From: Scolanthus callimorphus
Lineage: Eukaryota > Cnidaria > Anthozoa > Actiniaria > Edwardsiidae
Length of the DNA: 64,000 bases
Assembly: GCA_033964015.1 (NCBI GenBank)
Contig: CM066914.1
Span: 7,369,831-7,433,830 of the forward strand
Direction: 5' to 3'
Shown here: positions 13,601-25,600 of the stretch, in pieces
Layout: the number at the start of each line of letters is the position of its first letter
How positions within the stretch are numbered: the stretch's first letter is position 1
Notes under the pieces: generated by a model
Database searches by the model: none
What the model was told of the DNA's origin: nothing
The model's input: the letters and a program-made list of their open reading frames with translations, nothing else
Made by a program: the position numbers and the translations under genes

Positions 13601-16600
13601 GTGTTGCACGCAAGCGCGTCAAAAATGGCGGGAAAAAATCAGCCAATCACAACGTTTCCCCGACAGACGCTAAAGGATTCTTCTTGTCTGTAGGAACTTG
13701 CGCCTGTAAATGGCGGGGAAAAGAACCATGCTGTGGAGGACGAGCCGACAGATCTACCGATGGGCGTTTGCATCAAGAACCTGGGGAAGGTTTTCAAGGT
13801 AAACAATACAGTCATTGTAGATATTGTTTCTGTTCCGCTGCCAAAACTATCTAGTAAGTGAATAGGGGGCCCATTTCTCAAAACTTACGGTGGGTGCGAT
13901 AACCTATCGTGACTTTTATCGGGAAACTTTACCTGGATCGAGAGAGTGTTTCTTAAAGCTTCTTAAAGATAACTTCAAGGTAATTATCATGGCCCCGGCT
14001 CTGCACTTTCACCACCCTGTTTCACAACTTGTTATTTCCTATCTAGAGTGCCGCAGGATCCAAGGTAGCGGTAGACGGATTGAGCCTGAACATGTACAAG
14101 GGACAGATAACGGCCCTTCTCGGCCACAACGGCGCGGGCAAGACGACAACAATGTCTATCTTAACGGGCCTTTTCCCTCCGACCTCGGGTTCCGCAATGG
14201 TGGACAACAAGAGTATTCTGACCGACATCGAGGGGATAAGAGAGAGCTTGGGGCTGTGTCCGCAGCATAATGTGCTTTTTGACCGGCTTACCGTCCAGGA
14301 ACATCTGGAGTTTTTTGTCAACCTAAAGGTATTTGACTTGTTTTTTTTTTTCATTATTTCTTAGACTCCATTGGGTTCATCGGGTTCTAAAGCTTGTTCA
14401 TGAAGAAATTGTTGAAAAAGAATCACAAATGTTGAATTGGTTTGGCCACAGTGTGTGTTTCATTATATTATTTGGACCAACACTTATGTGTATAAGGTGC
14501 CAAATAAATCTGTCTCGTTGCCACAGCCTTACTGTACGTTTCATCTTCCAGGGAAAATATGGACAGGCAGCGAAAACGGAAGTCCTCCAGATGATCACGG
14601 ACCTGCAGCTACTGGACAAGAAGAAAGCCAAGTCTCGGGAACTTTCGGGTGGAATGAAACGAAAACTCAGGTGATACTTTAAAAAAACTCCCGTAAAATC
14701 TCAGGAGAGCAGCTTCTCCCGAAAATGTTCCATTGTTTTTTACGGAGTTGCGGACGTATTTTTCCGAGCTCCGCAGGGGTGAGGAAAAGTGCGAGCAACG
14801 AGTAAAAATGCCAGTAACAAAAACACCTAATGAGTTATTTATTATACGACGAACAAAAATATTTATTTTCAAGATTCACTAGAAAACTTACGTGATTTCT
14901 CTAGCACACGATCAGGAAGCCATTCAACTGCGCGCACGAAACCGGTTCGTAGCCGGTTTGTTACAGTGTAATACGGCTTTCAACTGTGTAATACGGCTTC
15001 TTATCTGCACTCAATGTTGACCTTATATGGTAAAATGACGTCATAGTCGTATAATAAATTGATATATTTTGTGTTGTCTGTTAACCCGCGCGGGTCAATC
15101 AGGTTCTTTCTCCCTTTTCACTCGCGATGGAAGCCAGTCGTCTGCAAACACCATTGCAACAGGGCAAGGGGCTGACACTTGCGTGAAGTAATCTAAGTGA
15201 AGATCCATGGAAAATATTGATTGTTTCAATTATTTTCCCGTACTTTTTTCGTTGCAACATAACGTCCTTATGTCGTTATGTCGCTAGTGTGCACCAGGCT
15301 TAAGACTAATACGGTTTTTATCGGCGGAAGTGTGAAACAAACACGCGACACTTTTTAAAAAAATACGGATTTTTACTCTCTTTCTCTCTCTTCTGTAAGG
15401 CTGCATGGCGGAGAACCTGTGTATTTCTGTCGTTTATGAGTAAACGTTTAGATTAGCGTCAATGTTATTAAAACGTGCTTTCTTTGTAGCTGCGCCATTG
15501 CTCTTGTCGGTGGGTCCGAAACAGTATTCCTGGATGAGCCCACGTCTGGAATGGACCCGTACGCCAGAAGGGCCACATGGGACCTGTTACTAAAATACAA
15601 GGCCGGGAAAACCATCATCCTTACAACGCATTTCATGTAAGTCCTTGTCTAAGAATATTTTGATTACTCTACTGCAAAAAAAAAAAAAACAGCAGGAGAG
15701 TATGTTCTCTGGTCGTTGGCAGATCGTTTTGGTGCATAAATTGATTATTGTTAGAACCTCCATGTTTACAATGATTGATTACAATAGGGATGAAGCAGAC
15801 TTTCTAGGCGATCGCATAGCCATCATGGCGGACGGACAACTGAGATGTTGTGGGTCTTCGCTCTTCCTGAAAAGCAGGTAAAATTACAAACATGACAACC
15901 TCTCCTACTCTGTCTCTGTATTTCTGTCAATCTTCAGTGCTGTTAATAGCGGAGCTCCTACATCGCCAGCATCAGATTACCAAATAAAATAATTCTATAC
16001 CTACGTATTTTTGTTACGATCTTTAATTCGGTATTATAATTGTGAGCTCCGCTTTTAGGCAGTGCCTAAATCTATATATTAGAGCAGATTTCGTAACGGT
16101 AACGGTATTGTGTTGTGACGTGTCTAAGCATTCTGATTGGTTGATCAGTCATTTTTGCGTGATGTGATTGGCTGAATGTACAGGCGAAGGAGTACCATCA
16201 TGTCTTGACACACTACGAGTCCCCTAGTCATCTCTTTTGTAGGTTCGTTTTTTTTTTTTTTGTTACTATTGTTATCGGTACTGATGTGTCAAGACACCAA
16301 GGACTTGTCGTGTTCTGTTATCAGCGACAAAGCCAAGAAAGCTCAATACAATAACAAATTTAAAGATATTTTTTTCGTTCACCTAAGGTACGGCGTGGGT
16401 TATCACTTGACCCTTGTGAAGAAAGAAGGAGCCGGAGACAACGCCGTGATTAACGCGATCAAAGACGTAGTACCATCAGCGCAGATCCTCAGCAACGTAG
16501 GCGCCGAGATCGAGTTCGTCCTTAACAGCGAGGCTTCCAAGGATTTTGAGCCACTTTTCCTGGATCTGGAAAGTAAGTCCTGATAATGGATCCAGAAAAT

Positions 16601-19600
16601 AATTCCTGTTAATGGGTCTGAAAAGTTAGTCCTGTTAATAGGATCTGGAAAATACGTCTTGTTAATGGGATCTGGAAAGTAAGTCATGTTAATGGCATCC
16701 AGGAGCGGATCCAGGAATTTCAGAAAGGGGGTGACCGGATAGTGAAAACATGAGAGAAAAAATTTCCTTCAGCAAATACTGTAAATGTATGGGCAAATCT
16801 CCCGAGAAAGGGGGATCGCCCCCCCCCCCCCCCCCCCGCTCCTAAATCTGCCCCTGGTATCTGGAAAATAAGTCCATTTCATGGAATCTGAAACTCACGG
16901 CCCTCTATAACTGTAGTTTATGTGCTTTGCATGCTAGTTACCGCATTTGCTAAATGATTGTACTTGTAACTTTCAGATAAAAAGGAAGAATACGGCATCA
17001 CTAGTTATGGCGTCTCGTGTACCACAATGGAGGAAGTGTTCATGAAAGTCGGCGAGGGTTCGGAGAAGACCGTAGAAGACATGTAAGTACTCATCAGGGT
17101 TTGTAGAGTGACTGTTTTCTCAACAGGAGTTGCATTACTATGAGGCGCAACCACCCTAGGTCTTTGTCATCTTGTTTCACCCGTCTCGTGCTATTTTTAG
17201 ATTCATGCGTCCGCAACCTTCTGCATTTGCTCGCATGCGTGAAACTGGCGCGCGTACTTAAGTACGTTTTAAGGCACGCGTACGTTTTAAGCCGCAGCTA
17301 AGCTAGGACATATGTCGAGTGTGTCTCCTGCGTGTATTCCGTGTTTGTGTTTTTCGATTTTGTTTGCGACTGCAGTTTATCATGCCTTGAGTCGAAAACA
17401 TCCCTAACAGAACCTCACCTAAGATCAATTAAGATCAATTATGAATTGAGTTTACTTGTCCTAAACTGTCCAGTAATTAACGATGTTGAGTAGTTAGACC
17501 AAACCACCTAACGGCTCTGCTTTCTTCCAGGTTGAATAAAATAACCCGAACCTGATATTCAATTTGTATTTAACATATTCTGTTAAAATACTAACCTCCT
17601 AACTCATTTCCCTTTCATCTTCAATCTGTTCGCAACGAAAAACCTGTGGCGATTTCATTTTTCGTAAGTACTGCATGCGAATTTAGCAGTCAGAGCAGTT
17701 AAACTATAAATAACGATACTTATGTTTAAAGCCGTTAAACGATGTAAGTAGTAATATATCAGGATATAATATCGCTTGCAATTAATAATCAGTATATAAA
17801 AAGGTACCACATCTTAAATTGATAATTGCCTTATCAATAATTAAAAATTACGAACCAAGAAATCTACAGATATCAAAACTTAGAGCAGGTTTCAGATGAG
17901 CGTCGAAAATGATTAGTATTTGCGTGTACTTTGTGTTTTGATTGGTTGCTCATTTCTATCAACCAATCGTACTTTGAACTAGCCTGTGTATCAAGCCTTT
18001 TCGTGGGTTTCAGGGACAGAGAAGACAGGGAAGCCTGAAGTGCGATGTTTTGGCCACGCGAAGTGCTCGTCTTATTTCTCTCCCCATACTTCGCGCGGCC
18101 ATATCATCAGAAATCATTCTCTGTCTTCTCTGTCAACTGAAACCCCACAGAAATGATTGATACCCAGGCTACTTTTGAACTAAACGCAACTGCATCTTTA
18201 GTGATCACGTGGCACGTGTTCAATGAGTGATTACTTGCCTGTGATTGGCTGACAGGGAAGCCATTCTGCAGCAACGTGTACTTCCTCTCGTTTATGATTT
18301 GCCGGGTGTATTTGGCATTCTGCATACATTTGAAACTTGCTCTATTGACTTGGGAAATACATAGACTCGACTTGTCTACAACAAGAGCAGTTAACCAGTA
18401 GTCAAAGCCATAATTATATATTGCTAAATCCTTAAAGACAACTAGCTAAAGGCCATGCATGTAGCTTGTGAACCGTCAATTGTCAGATCTACCAAGCGAA
18501 AAGGGACCTTATCAAAACATTGTAGAGGTTAGGAATTCACAGGCAAAACCTAAATAAAATTGAAGCCATAGACATACAAATACTGAGAATGCAAAATGTT
18601 CTCAAAGTATGAATACGTGAGCGTACATTATAAGACAAGAAAATTTTCACAAAACCGTAGGAAGGTCCCTTTTGCTTGGTGGGGCCCAATGGTAATGACG
18701 CATTTGTGACCATTGTTCCCAGTATTAGCGACATGGAGCACAGGGATACCGAACACATCGTGAATGTGCCTAAGGACGGTGACCCAGACATGGGAGGTAG
18801 GTACTTGCCAACTTGGGACCATACATATTTTATTATTAATAATAATAATTATTGTAAATAGTCTTAGATAAATGTTATTTTATTGAATTCATTATAAAAT
18901 ACGGATTTCGGTCATAGGGCTGCTATGAATTTTTTTCTAATAGAGCGGATTTCACATGACTGTCGTGAGTAATTCGCAGTTACTTTGTAATTACTCCTAT
19001 AGGTTTTATTCAGAATTGGTGTAATTACTTTGCGATTGGCTTCACGACAGTCATGTGAAAACCACTCTAAACTATCTAAGCACGGGTTGGCTCAGTGTTA
19101 CTGCGCTGGGTCTCTCACCGCTGTGGTCCGGGTTCAACAGAGGAAATGTTCTTTTTGTTCTGGTCTCAGTCGAAATTAGTTCACATTGTGAGTTGACTGT
19201 TGTTCTACTGTGTAACAACAACAACAACAACAACAACAAATTCTTTATTTACATATCAACACTGAACATTATATACAAAATGAAAAACAAAAAAAACATG
19301 CGTTAGATATGATGCTGCCTAGAAAATAACTAACAAGCTAATCGAGCTAGGCAGCAGAGCTTTATGTACGATAAATGAAAAAGTCAGACGAGGCACAAAT
19401 ACAAACACAGAACAATAAATGCAATAAAGACGACCCAGGACAAAAAAAACATGACGTCGGTGATGACAAGTGATGAGGAGACAAGAGAAAAGGAAATGGG
19501 AGAGACTAATAATATATAAATTTAGCCACTGGCTAAAAGCGGAGCCCCCGGTTATTGCATAATATATCATACCACGTGACCAAGACGTTACACCCCCCTT

Positions 19601-22600
19601 GTCACTTAGATAACTTTACCCAACTTTGTTGTCTGAGGATCTTCTTTTCTCGAAATATATTATTTTTCTTCTATGATGACGTCATACCACGTGACCATGC
19701 CGTTGCAACCCCCTTGCCACTTGGACAACTTTAAACAAGTTTGGTTGTCTGAGGTTCATCCCTTGGCGAGATATATAGAGGATATTACATGGCCACGCGG
19801 AGATACGAATTTTATCTTCGAGTGTTGAAAATTTATCTCACGAGTGAGCGCAGCGAACGAGTGAGATAAATTTTTAACACGAGAAGATAAAATTCGTATC
19901 TCCAAGCGGTCATGTAATGTTCTGTTTATTATATAAACATCAATGAAATACCAAATTCAAATTTTATTTGAGTTAAGCTTAAAATCGAGCATTCAGCAAA
20001 GGCAAGTGTGATATTTTCACATGTGAAAATAACATGATATTTTCACGTGTGAAGATATCAAGTTTTCGCGCGGGAGATCACCTGGTATTTCATTGGTGTT
20101 TATATAATAAATAATTTTTCTTCTATGATGACGTCATAGATGACGTTATACCACGTCGTTGCACGCCCCTTGCCACTTAGACAACTTTACCCAAGTTTGG
20201 GTCCCTGAGCTTCTTCCCTTCCCGTGATATATTATTTTTCTTCTAAGATGACGTCATACCACGTGACCATGTCGTTGCAACCCCCTTGCCACTTAGACAA
20301 CTTTACCCAAGTTTGTTTGTCTAAGGTTCATCCCTTGGCGAGATATATTATTTTTCTTTTATGATGACATCATCGATGACGTCATACCACGTGACCATGC
20401 CGTTACAACCCCTTGCACTTACACAACTTTAACCAAGTTTGGTTGTCCAAGGTTTATTCCTTCCCGAGATATATTATTTTTCTTCTATGATGACGTCATC
20501 GAAGACGTCATACCACGTGACCACGCAGTGGCACCCCCCTTGCCACTAACACAACTTCCCCTCCCCCCACCCGAGTTGGTTTTCTTAGCTTCATCCATTC
20601 CTGAGATATGCCAATAAACGAAGAAGAGTGTTGGTTTACCTGTGGTGGGGGCGCGCAGACACGGACGCGCCAGCGATACCATAATGGGAATACCGCTGAA
20701 CGTTGAAAAATGAAGTCGATAGTATACCTGAGTTCTTACTTGAGCTATTGAATTCTTCATACGCGATACCTATGGTGCTCCGCTGTGCGGCCTTCGGCCG
20801 CAAAGGAGCTCCGCTATGAATTTAGAAAATTGGATTTGATAGAAAACTTAAATTTGTTTAGGTTAAGAGATTTGAATGATTCATTAATGCTATTCCAGAT
20901 TATTGCTCCTTGGAAACGAATGTTAAATTACACGTTTTTATTTTCGGATGAGACCCGTCTCGAGGTCCCGTCTCGCCTTTCTACTCTACTCAGTATCAAG
21001 GGAGACGTTAAAGAACCAATGGGGACGTAAAAAACCCTCTGGCAGTGACCACCCTCAGTGTCTGTGCTTATGACCGCTTGGCTGCCAGTGGCGCCGTTGG
21101 GACCCAGCGCAATTCAGCTTACGAGCTGCAAGTCTGGGGAGTCGGTCTCAAACATTTACATCTATCTGTCTGCAGAACTCCGAACTGGTTTGGCTCTCCA
21201 TTGGCAGCATTACCAGGCTATGTTTGTCAAACGCTTCATCAACTCCAAACGCGACAAGAAAGCGGTAGCTACCCAGATCATTCTCCCCCTTGTCATGGTT
21301 CTTTTCGGACTTCTCATCATCACCACGGGATACACCCGTGATAATGACCCCGCCCGCGAGCTCACCCTCAAGAATCTGAGTGTGGATGGCGTAAATACCA
21401 AGGCTTTCTTTGCTGATTTACGCGGTAATGGCACGAACTCCTCGATCAAGGCGAATACACTACAGGTAAGGCATGGTCATGGTATAAGTAGATCATTTCA
21501 GCGTAAGGCTTGGTCATGGTCAATCAATCAATCATAAGTAGATCATTTCAGCGGGTTTTTTTTTTGCACACATGTATATCAAAAAATGCGTCTCTAGCGG
21601 CCGCCAGATGACCATGATGTTGATAATGATGATGTCCATGATGATGAGGAGGGGGAGGACGAACATGGTAATCTTGATAAAAGTGGTTGAGGATGGTGTT
21701 GTTGTTGATGAGGTGGTGGAGAAGGACCAGGATGGCGATGATGAGGGGGAGGAGAAGGATAATGTTGATGATGGATGAGGAGGGTGTGATCATGAGGTAG
21801 GGGTTGGTGTTGTTGATGAGGTGGAGGAGAAGGACCAGGATGGTGACGATGAGGGGGAGGATGGGGATAATGTTGATGATGGATGAGGAGGAGGGTGTGA
21901 TGATGAGAATGGGGATGGTGTTGTTGATGAGGTGGTGGAGAAGGACCAGTATGGCGATGAGGAGGGGGAGGATGGGGATAATGTTGATGATGATGATGGA
22001 TGAGGAGGAGGGTGTGATCATGAGGATGGGGATGGTGTTGTTGATGAGGTGGAGGAGAAGGACCAAGATGGTGATGATGAGGGGGAGGATGATGTTGATG
22101 TTGGATGAGGAGGATGTTGTTGATGTTGTATGTGAGGCAGAGGAGGATGGTGTCGTAGATGAATTTGATGATTAGGAGGATGGTGTTGATGTTGATGAGG
22201 ATGGGGATAATGTTGATGATGATGATGGATGAGGAGGAGGGTGTGATCATAAGGATGGGGATGGTGTTGTTGATGAGGTGGAGGAGAAGGACGAGGATGG
22301 TGATGACGAGGGGGAGGATGAGGAGGATGTTGATGATGGATGAGGAGGATGTTGATGATGGATGAGGAGGATGTTGTTGATGTTATATGTTGTTATATGT
22401 TGTTGTTCTAATAAGGCTGTAGTTCTTGTTGTTATTATGATTGTTATTACAGTACAATATGAAGGGGCACATGGGGCCTTCTTGCTGAAGAAGCTATATA
22501 CTGATTCAACGGGCTATTTTTTCCCATCATCTTTTGCACAGAATTCCGATTCCTTCCTGAGTAAGATGAGCGTTGACGTCTTAGATGTTACTAGTGATGT

Positions 22601-25600
22601 GCTAGACATTCAGTCCCGTAACAGCTTGGACAATATATACACGCAGAGCAAGTCATACAACTACTCGGCTCCAGTAATGGATAACATGACTGACTGCTGC
22701 AAATATGAGTATCTTGTCTTGAATGCAAAGTGCCAGGATGACGTAAGTAACGGGAAGCCTTGTTGCTAAGTCGGAATGTGTTACTAAGGCAGAGAAGACT
22801 GACTGTATGTACGAATAACTTACCTTGAAGAACCAAATTCATAGACAATGTATGTGGAAATAGCTCTCATTTGCTAAGGCGAAGCTTGTTGCTAAGGCAG
22901 AGCGAAAATAGCTCAACGTTGCTAAGGCAGAGCCCGTTGCTAAGTCTGAAGTGATCAACTCTATGACCGACTTCTGCATGTAGGAGTTACCTTGAATAAC
23001 TAAATTATCACAAAACGTACGGGGGAAAAGCTCAACCATCCTAAGGCAAAGCTATAGCTATATCTCAGAAATACTGTTACCTGTTTCAGATGCGGAGCTA
23101 GCTCTTGTAGCAGAACACGTCTGTTACGTTAAGACATACGTTAAGACATAAGAAAAATATATGTAATTTTAGTATATTTCATGTCAAAGAATATATATAT
23201 TTAACACTGGCCCGCCTCGACTGGCATTTTGCTATTTGCGGATCAGTGTCATTAGTAAAGAAAAGATTATAGTAAATAAAGATGATGATGATGTTGTTGT
23301 TTTAACGGGGAACTCGCACGCATGCCTGACAAGCAGATAATTCAAATCGCAATCCAATTCCATCCTCTTGATAATAGATAAAAACACTTTGTATTGATTT
23401 ATCAGTTAAAAGGTCATTTAACAAACCTGGACTGTTATTTTGGTTATTCCCGGTAAACTTAAATGTATTTTTGGTGATCAGAACTAGACTTATTTTTTGA
23501 CAGGTGGCACAAAAATTAAGCGTGCGAGTGCCCCGTTTAGAAGCATTGCTGGTTGCTAAGAGAGTTTTTGAAGGCACTTGAAGTGGGTCTTGCTAGCTAG
23601 TAGGTAGTTTCTGCTACCACTGAAAATGTCGTATTCGTTTTCTATTTCAGTTCATGCAGGGGACTCTCAAAGCTAAAACATGCGTCAACAACGAGAACTT
23701 TGGGTACAAACATTGCCAAGACTGTATGATTAGGTAAGTGTGTTGAATGTGTCACACCCCCAAAAAGTCTTAACGTTTTTTAGCGTCGAGGAGTTTGAGC
23801 GCCGTCGCTCGACTTTGCCTCAGTGACTATTCGCCGATAATCACTTCGCCTTAAATATACCATACAAAGCGGTGTTTATTTGCTTTATAAAATGGTATCA
23901 TTTCACTTTCTTTTTTAACACAAGAAAAGCATAGCTTTCGGCCAATCAGAGCGTGCGTACTATCTGCGCCATTTCATAAAATGAAGTAACCAATTCAAAG
24001 CCAACTATATTGCTACTATATTTTAATTTCAAATTACTTTACAAGTACTTTGGGGTGGGAACTTTTTCCTGGATGTGAAAATCTGCAGACGTGTTTGCGA
24101 GCACGTACCAAGTCTCAGCTCTATCGCCCGAGACAGCCCGTTCTGTGCTAAGCTAGGTACTGTATGTCCAATATAAAAGAGCCTGCTGTGACAGCCGCCA
24201 TTTTGACAGAATAGCAACATATATATCAAGTAGGAGAAGAAAGTATCTATTTCCATTGGCTGATTTAGAGAATGAAGAGCAGTGTTCTCGATTGAATTTG
24301 GTAAATCAAATATAAAACTTTGTTTTAAGATGTTGATTGAGAGATTTCTACGCGCATATTTCTGCTTATTTTACAATTTCGCTAAGAAAAGGGCTAGCTC
24401 ATTCTTCTTATTTCTTCACCTTAACTTTGGCAAATTGAGAGCTGCCTTTCCAATGCATCAATTCAAGCTTCGAGAGTTCGCTCAAAGTTCTAGAAAGTCT
24501 ACTAGACGTATGCCAACAACGAAACCATATAAACAGGAAGTAAATACTTTCTTCGCCTCAGCAAATACTGCACTTTAATAATTCAAGAGAGTCATTGCAA
24601 AGTGAAGTGGAAGCTTTTACTTTGCGTGCTGACATTCCGCTTCCTTCAAAACTGTTTACTTTGCGTTTAGTTATAGAGAAAATAAGGAAAACTTGGTAAT
24701 AACAAAGAAGAACCAAGACCTTAAATATCGATATGCTAATTAGCGTGGTAACTAGTTTGGCTGAAGTGATTCTTGGAAAAATAGGTAAAATCTTTGAAAT
24801 GTTCCCTGAACGTCTTCGAAACTTCCCGATTTGTTTGTTAACAGAACTCAGTATATTTTGGCAAATTTCAGCCTTGAGGGGCACTTTAAGTGTTTCTATT
24901 TAGTGGAGGCTCCTAATACTAAGCAGTTTAACCTCAGACATTTCTCTTTGACTTTCTTCCTCACTTCCAGGCTTTGCTTTTAATAACGCCTCATACCCAC
25001 GTCTTGTTGTCTTCATATCTATCATTTTCTTCACAACATAGCGCGCCTTTGTTGTCGTGGCTTGTAAAAGCCAACTGTATGGCCAATTCAGCATCAGAAA
25101 TGTCGCTATCTTGTAGCATCGCTCGCTCATCCAAAAAGGAACTTGTTCAACATCATCACAAGCAAGGATATATCGCTGATATATCGCTGAGCAGACTGTC
25201 ATGGAGTACGGACGTGGCTAACGAGAGCTCCGGCTTTTCCATGATGTGAGAGGCTTTGATTATATTTTTTCAGTTCAAAGTATCTTTGTTTTAATGGCTG
25301 AAAAGCAAGAAAACGATAAAAAGAAAAGGAAACGCAGTAGAGGCTCTCAAACCGATACGCCGGATACAAATGATGACTCGCTCGCAAATAGCGAGTCATG
25401 CGGCCATTGTCAATGTGCCGAGCAGATGAGTGAAATTAACAGGAAACTCGATATAGCTTTGCAAAGGCTTGACGAGATAGGAGATGCACTAGAGGAAAGA
25501 TGCACTAGAGGAAAGGAACAGGGAGCTAGAAGGCAGTCTGGAGTTTGCTTATCATGAAATAGATACGTTAAAGAAGCAGCTTCACGACCAAGAGTCAACT

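Noticed and set aside
20785..21030. Open frame upstream of exon 22 as extra coding sequence
   Set aside because: It starts in the element end at 20815 and does not join in phase to exon 21 or 22. Family similarity begins only at 21176.
21500..21506. A one-base micro-exon in the duplicated exon 22 donor region, to reconcile phase with an acceptor at 22450
   Set aside because: A stronger acceptor with a long pyrimidine tract at 22541 gives exon 23 in phase 0 and a better family match, so no micro-exon is needed.
21594..22250. Long His/Pro-rich and Met/Arg-rich open frames on both strands
   Set aside because: They follow from the GATGAGGAGG minisatellite. Frames on both strands at once, with no complex composition, are not genes.
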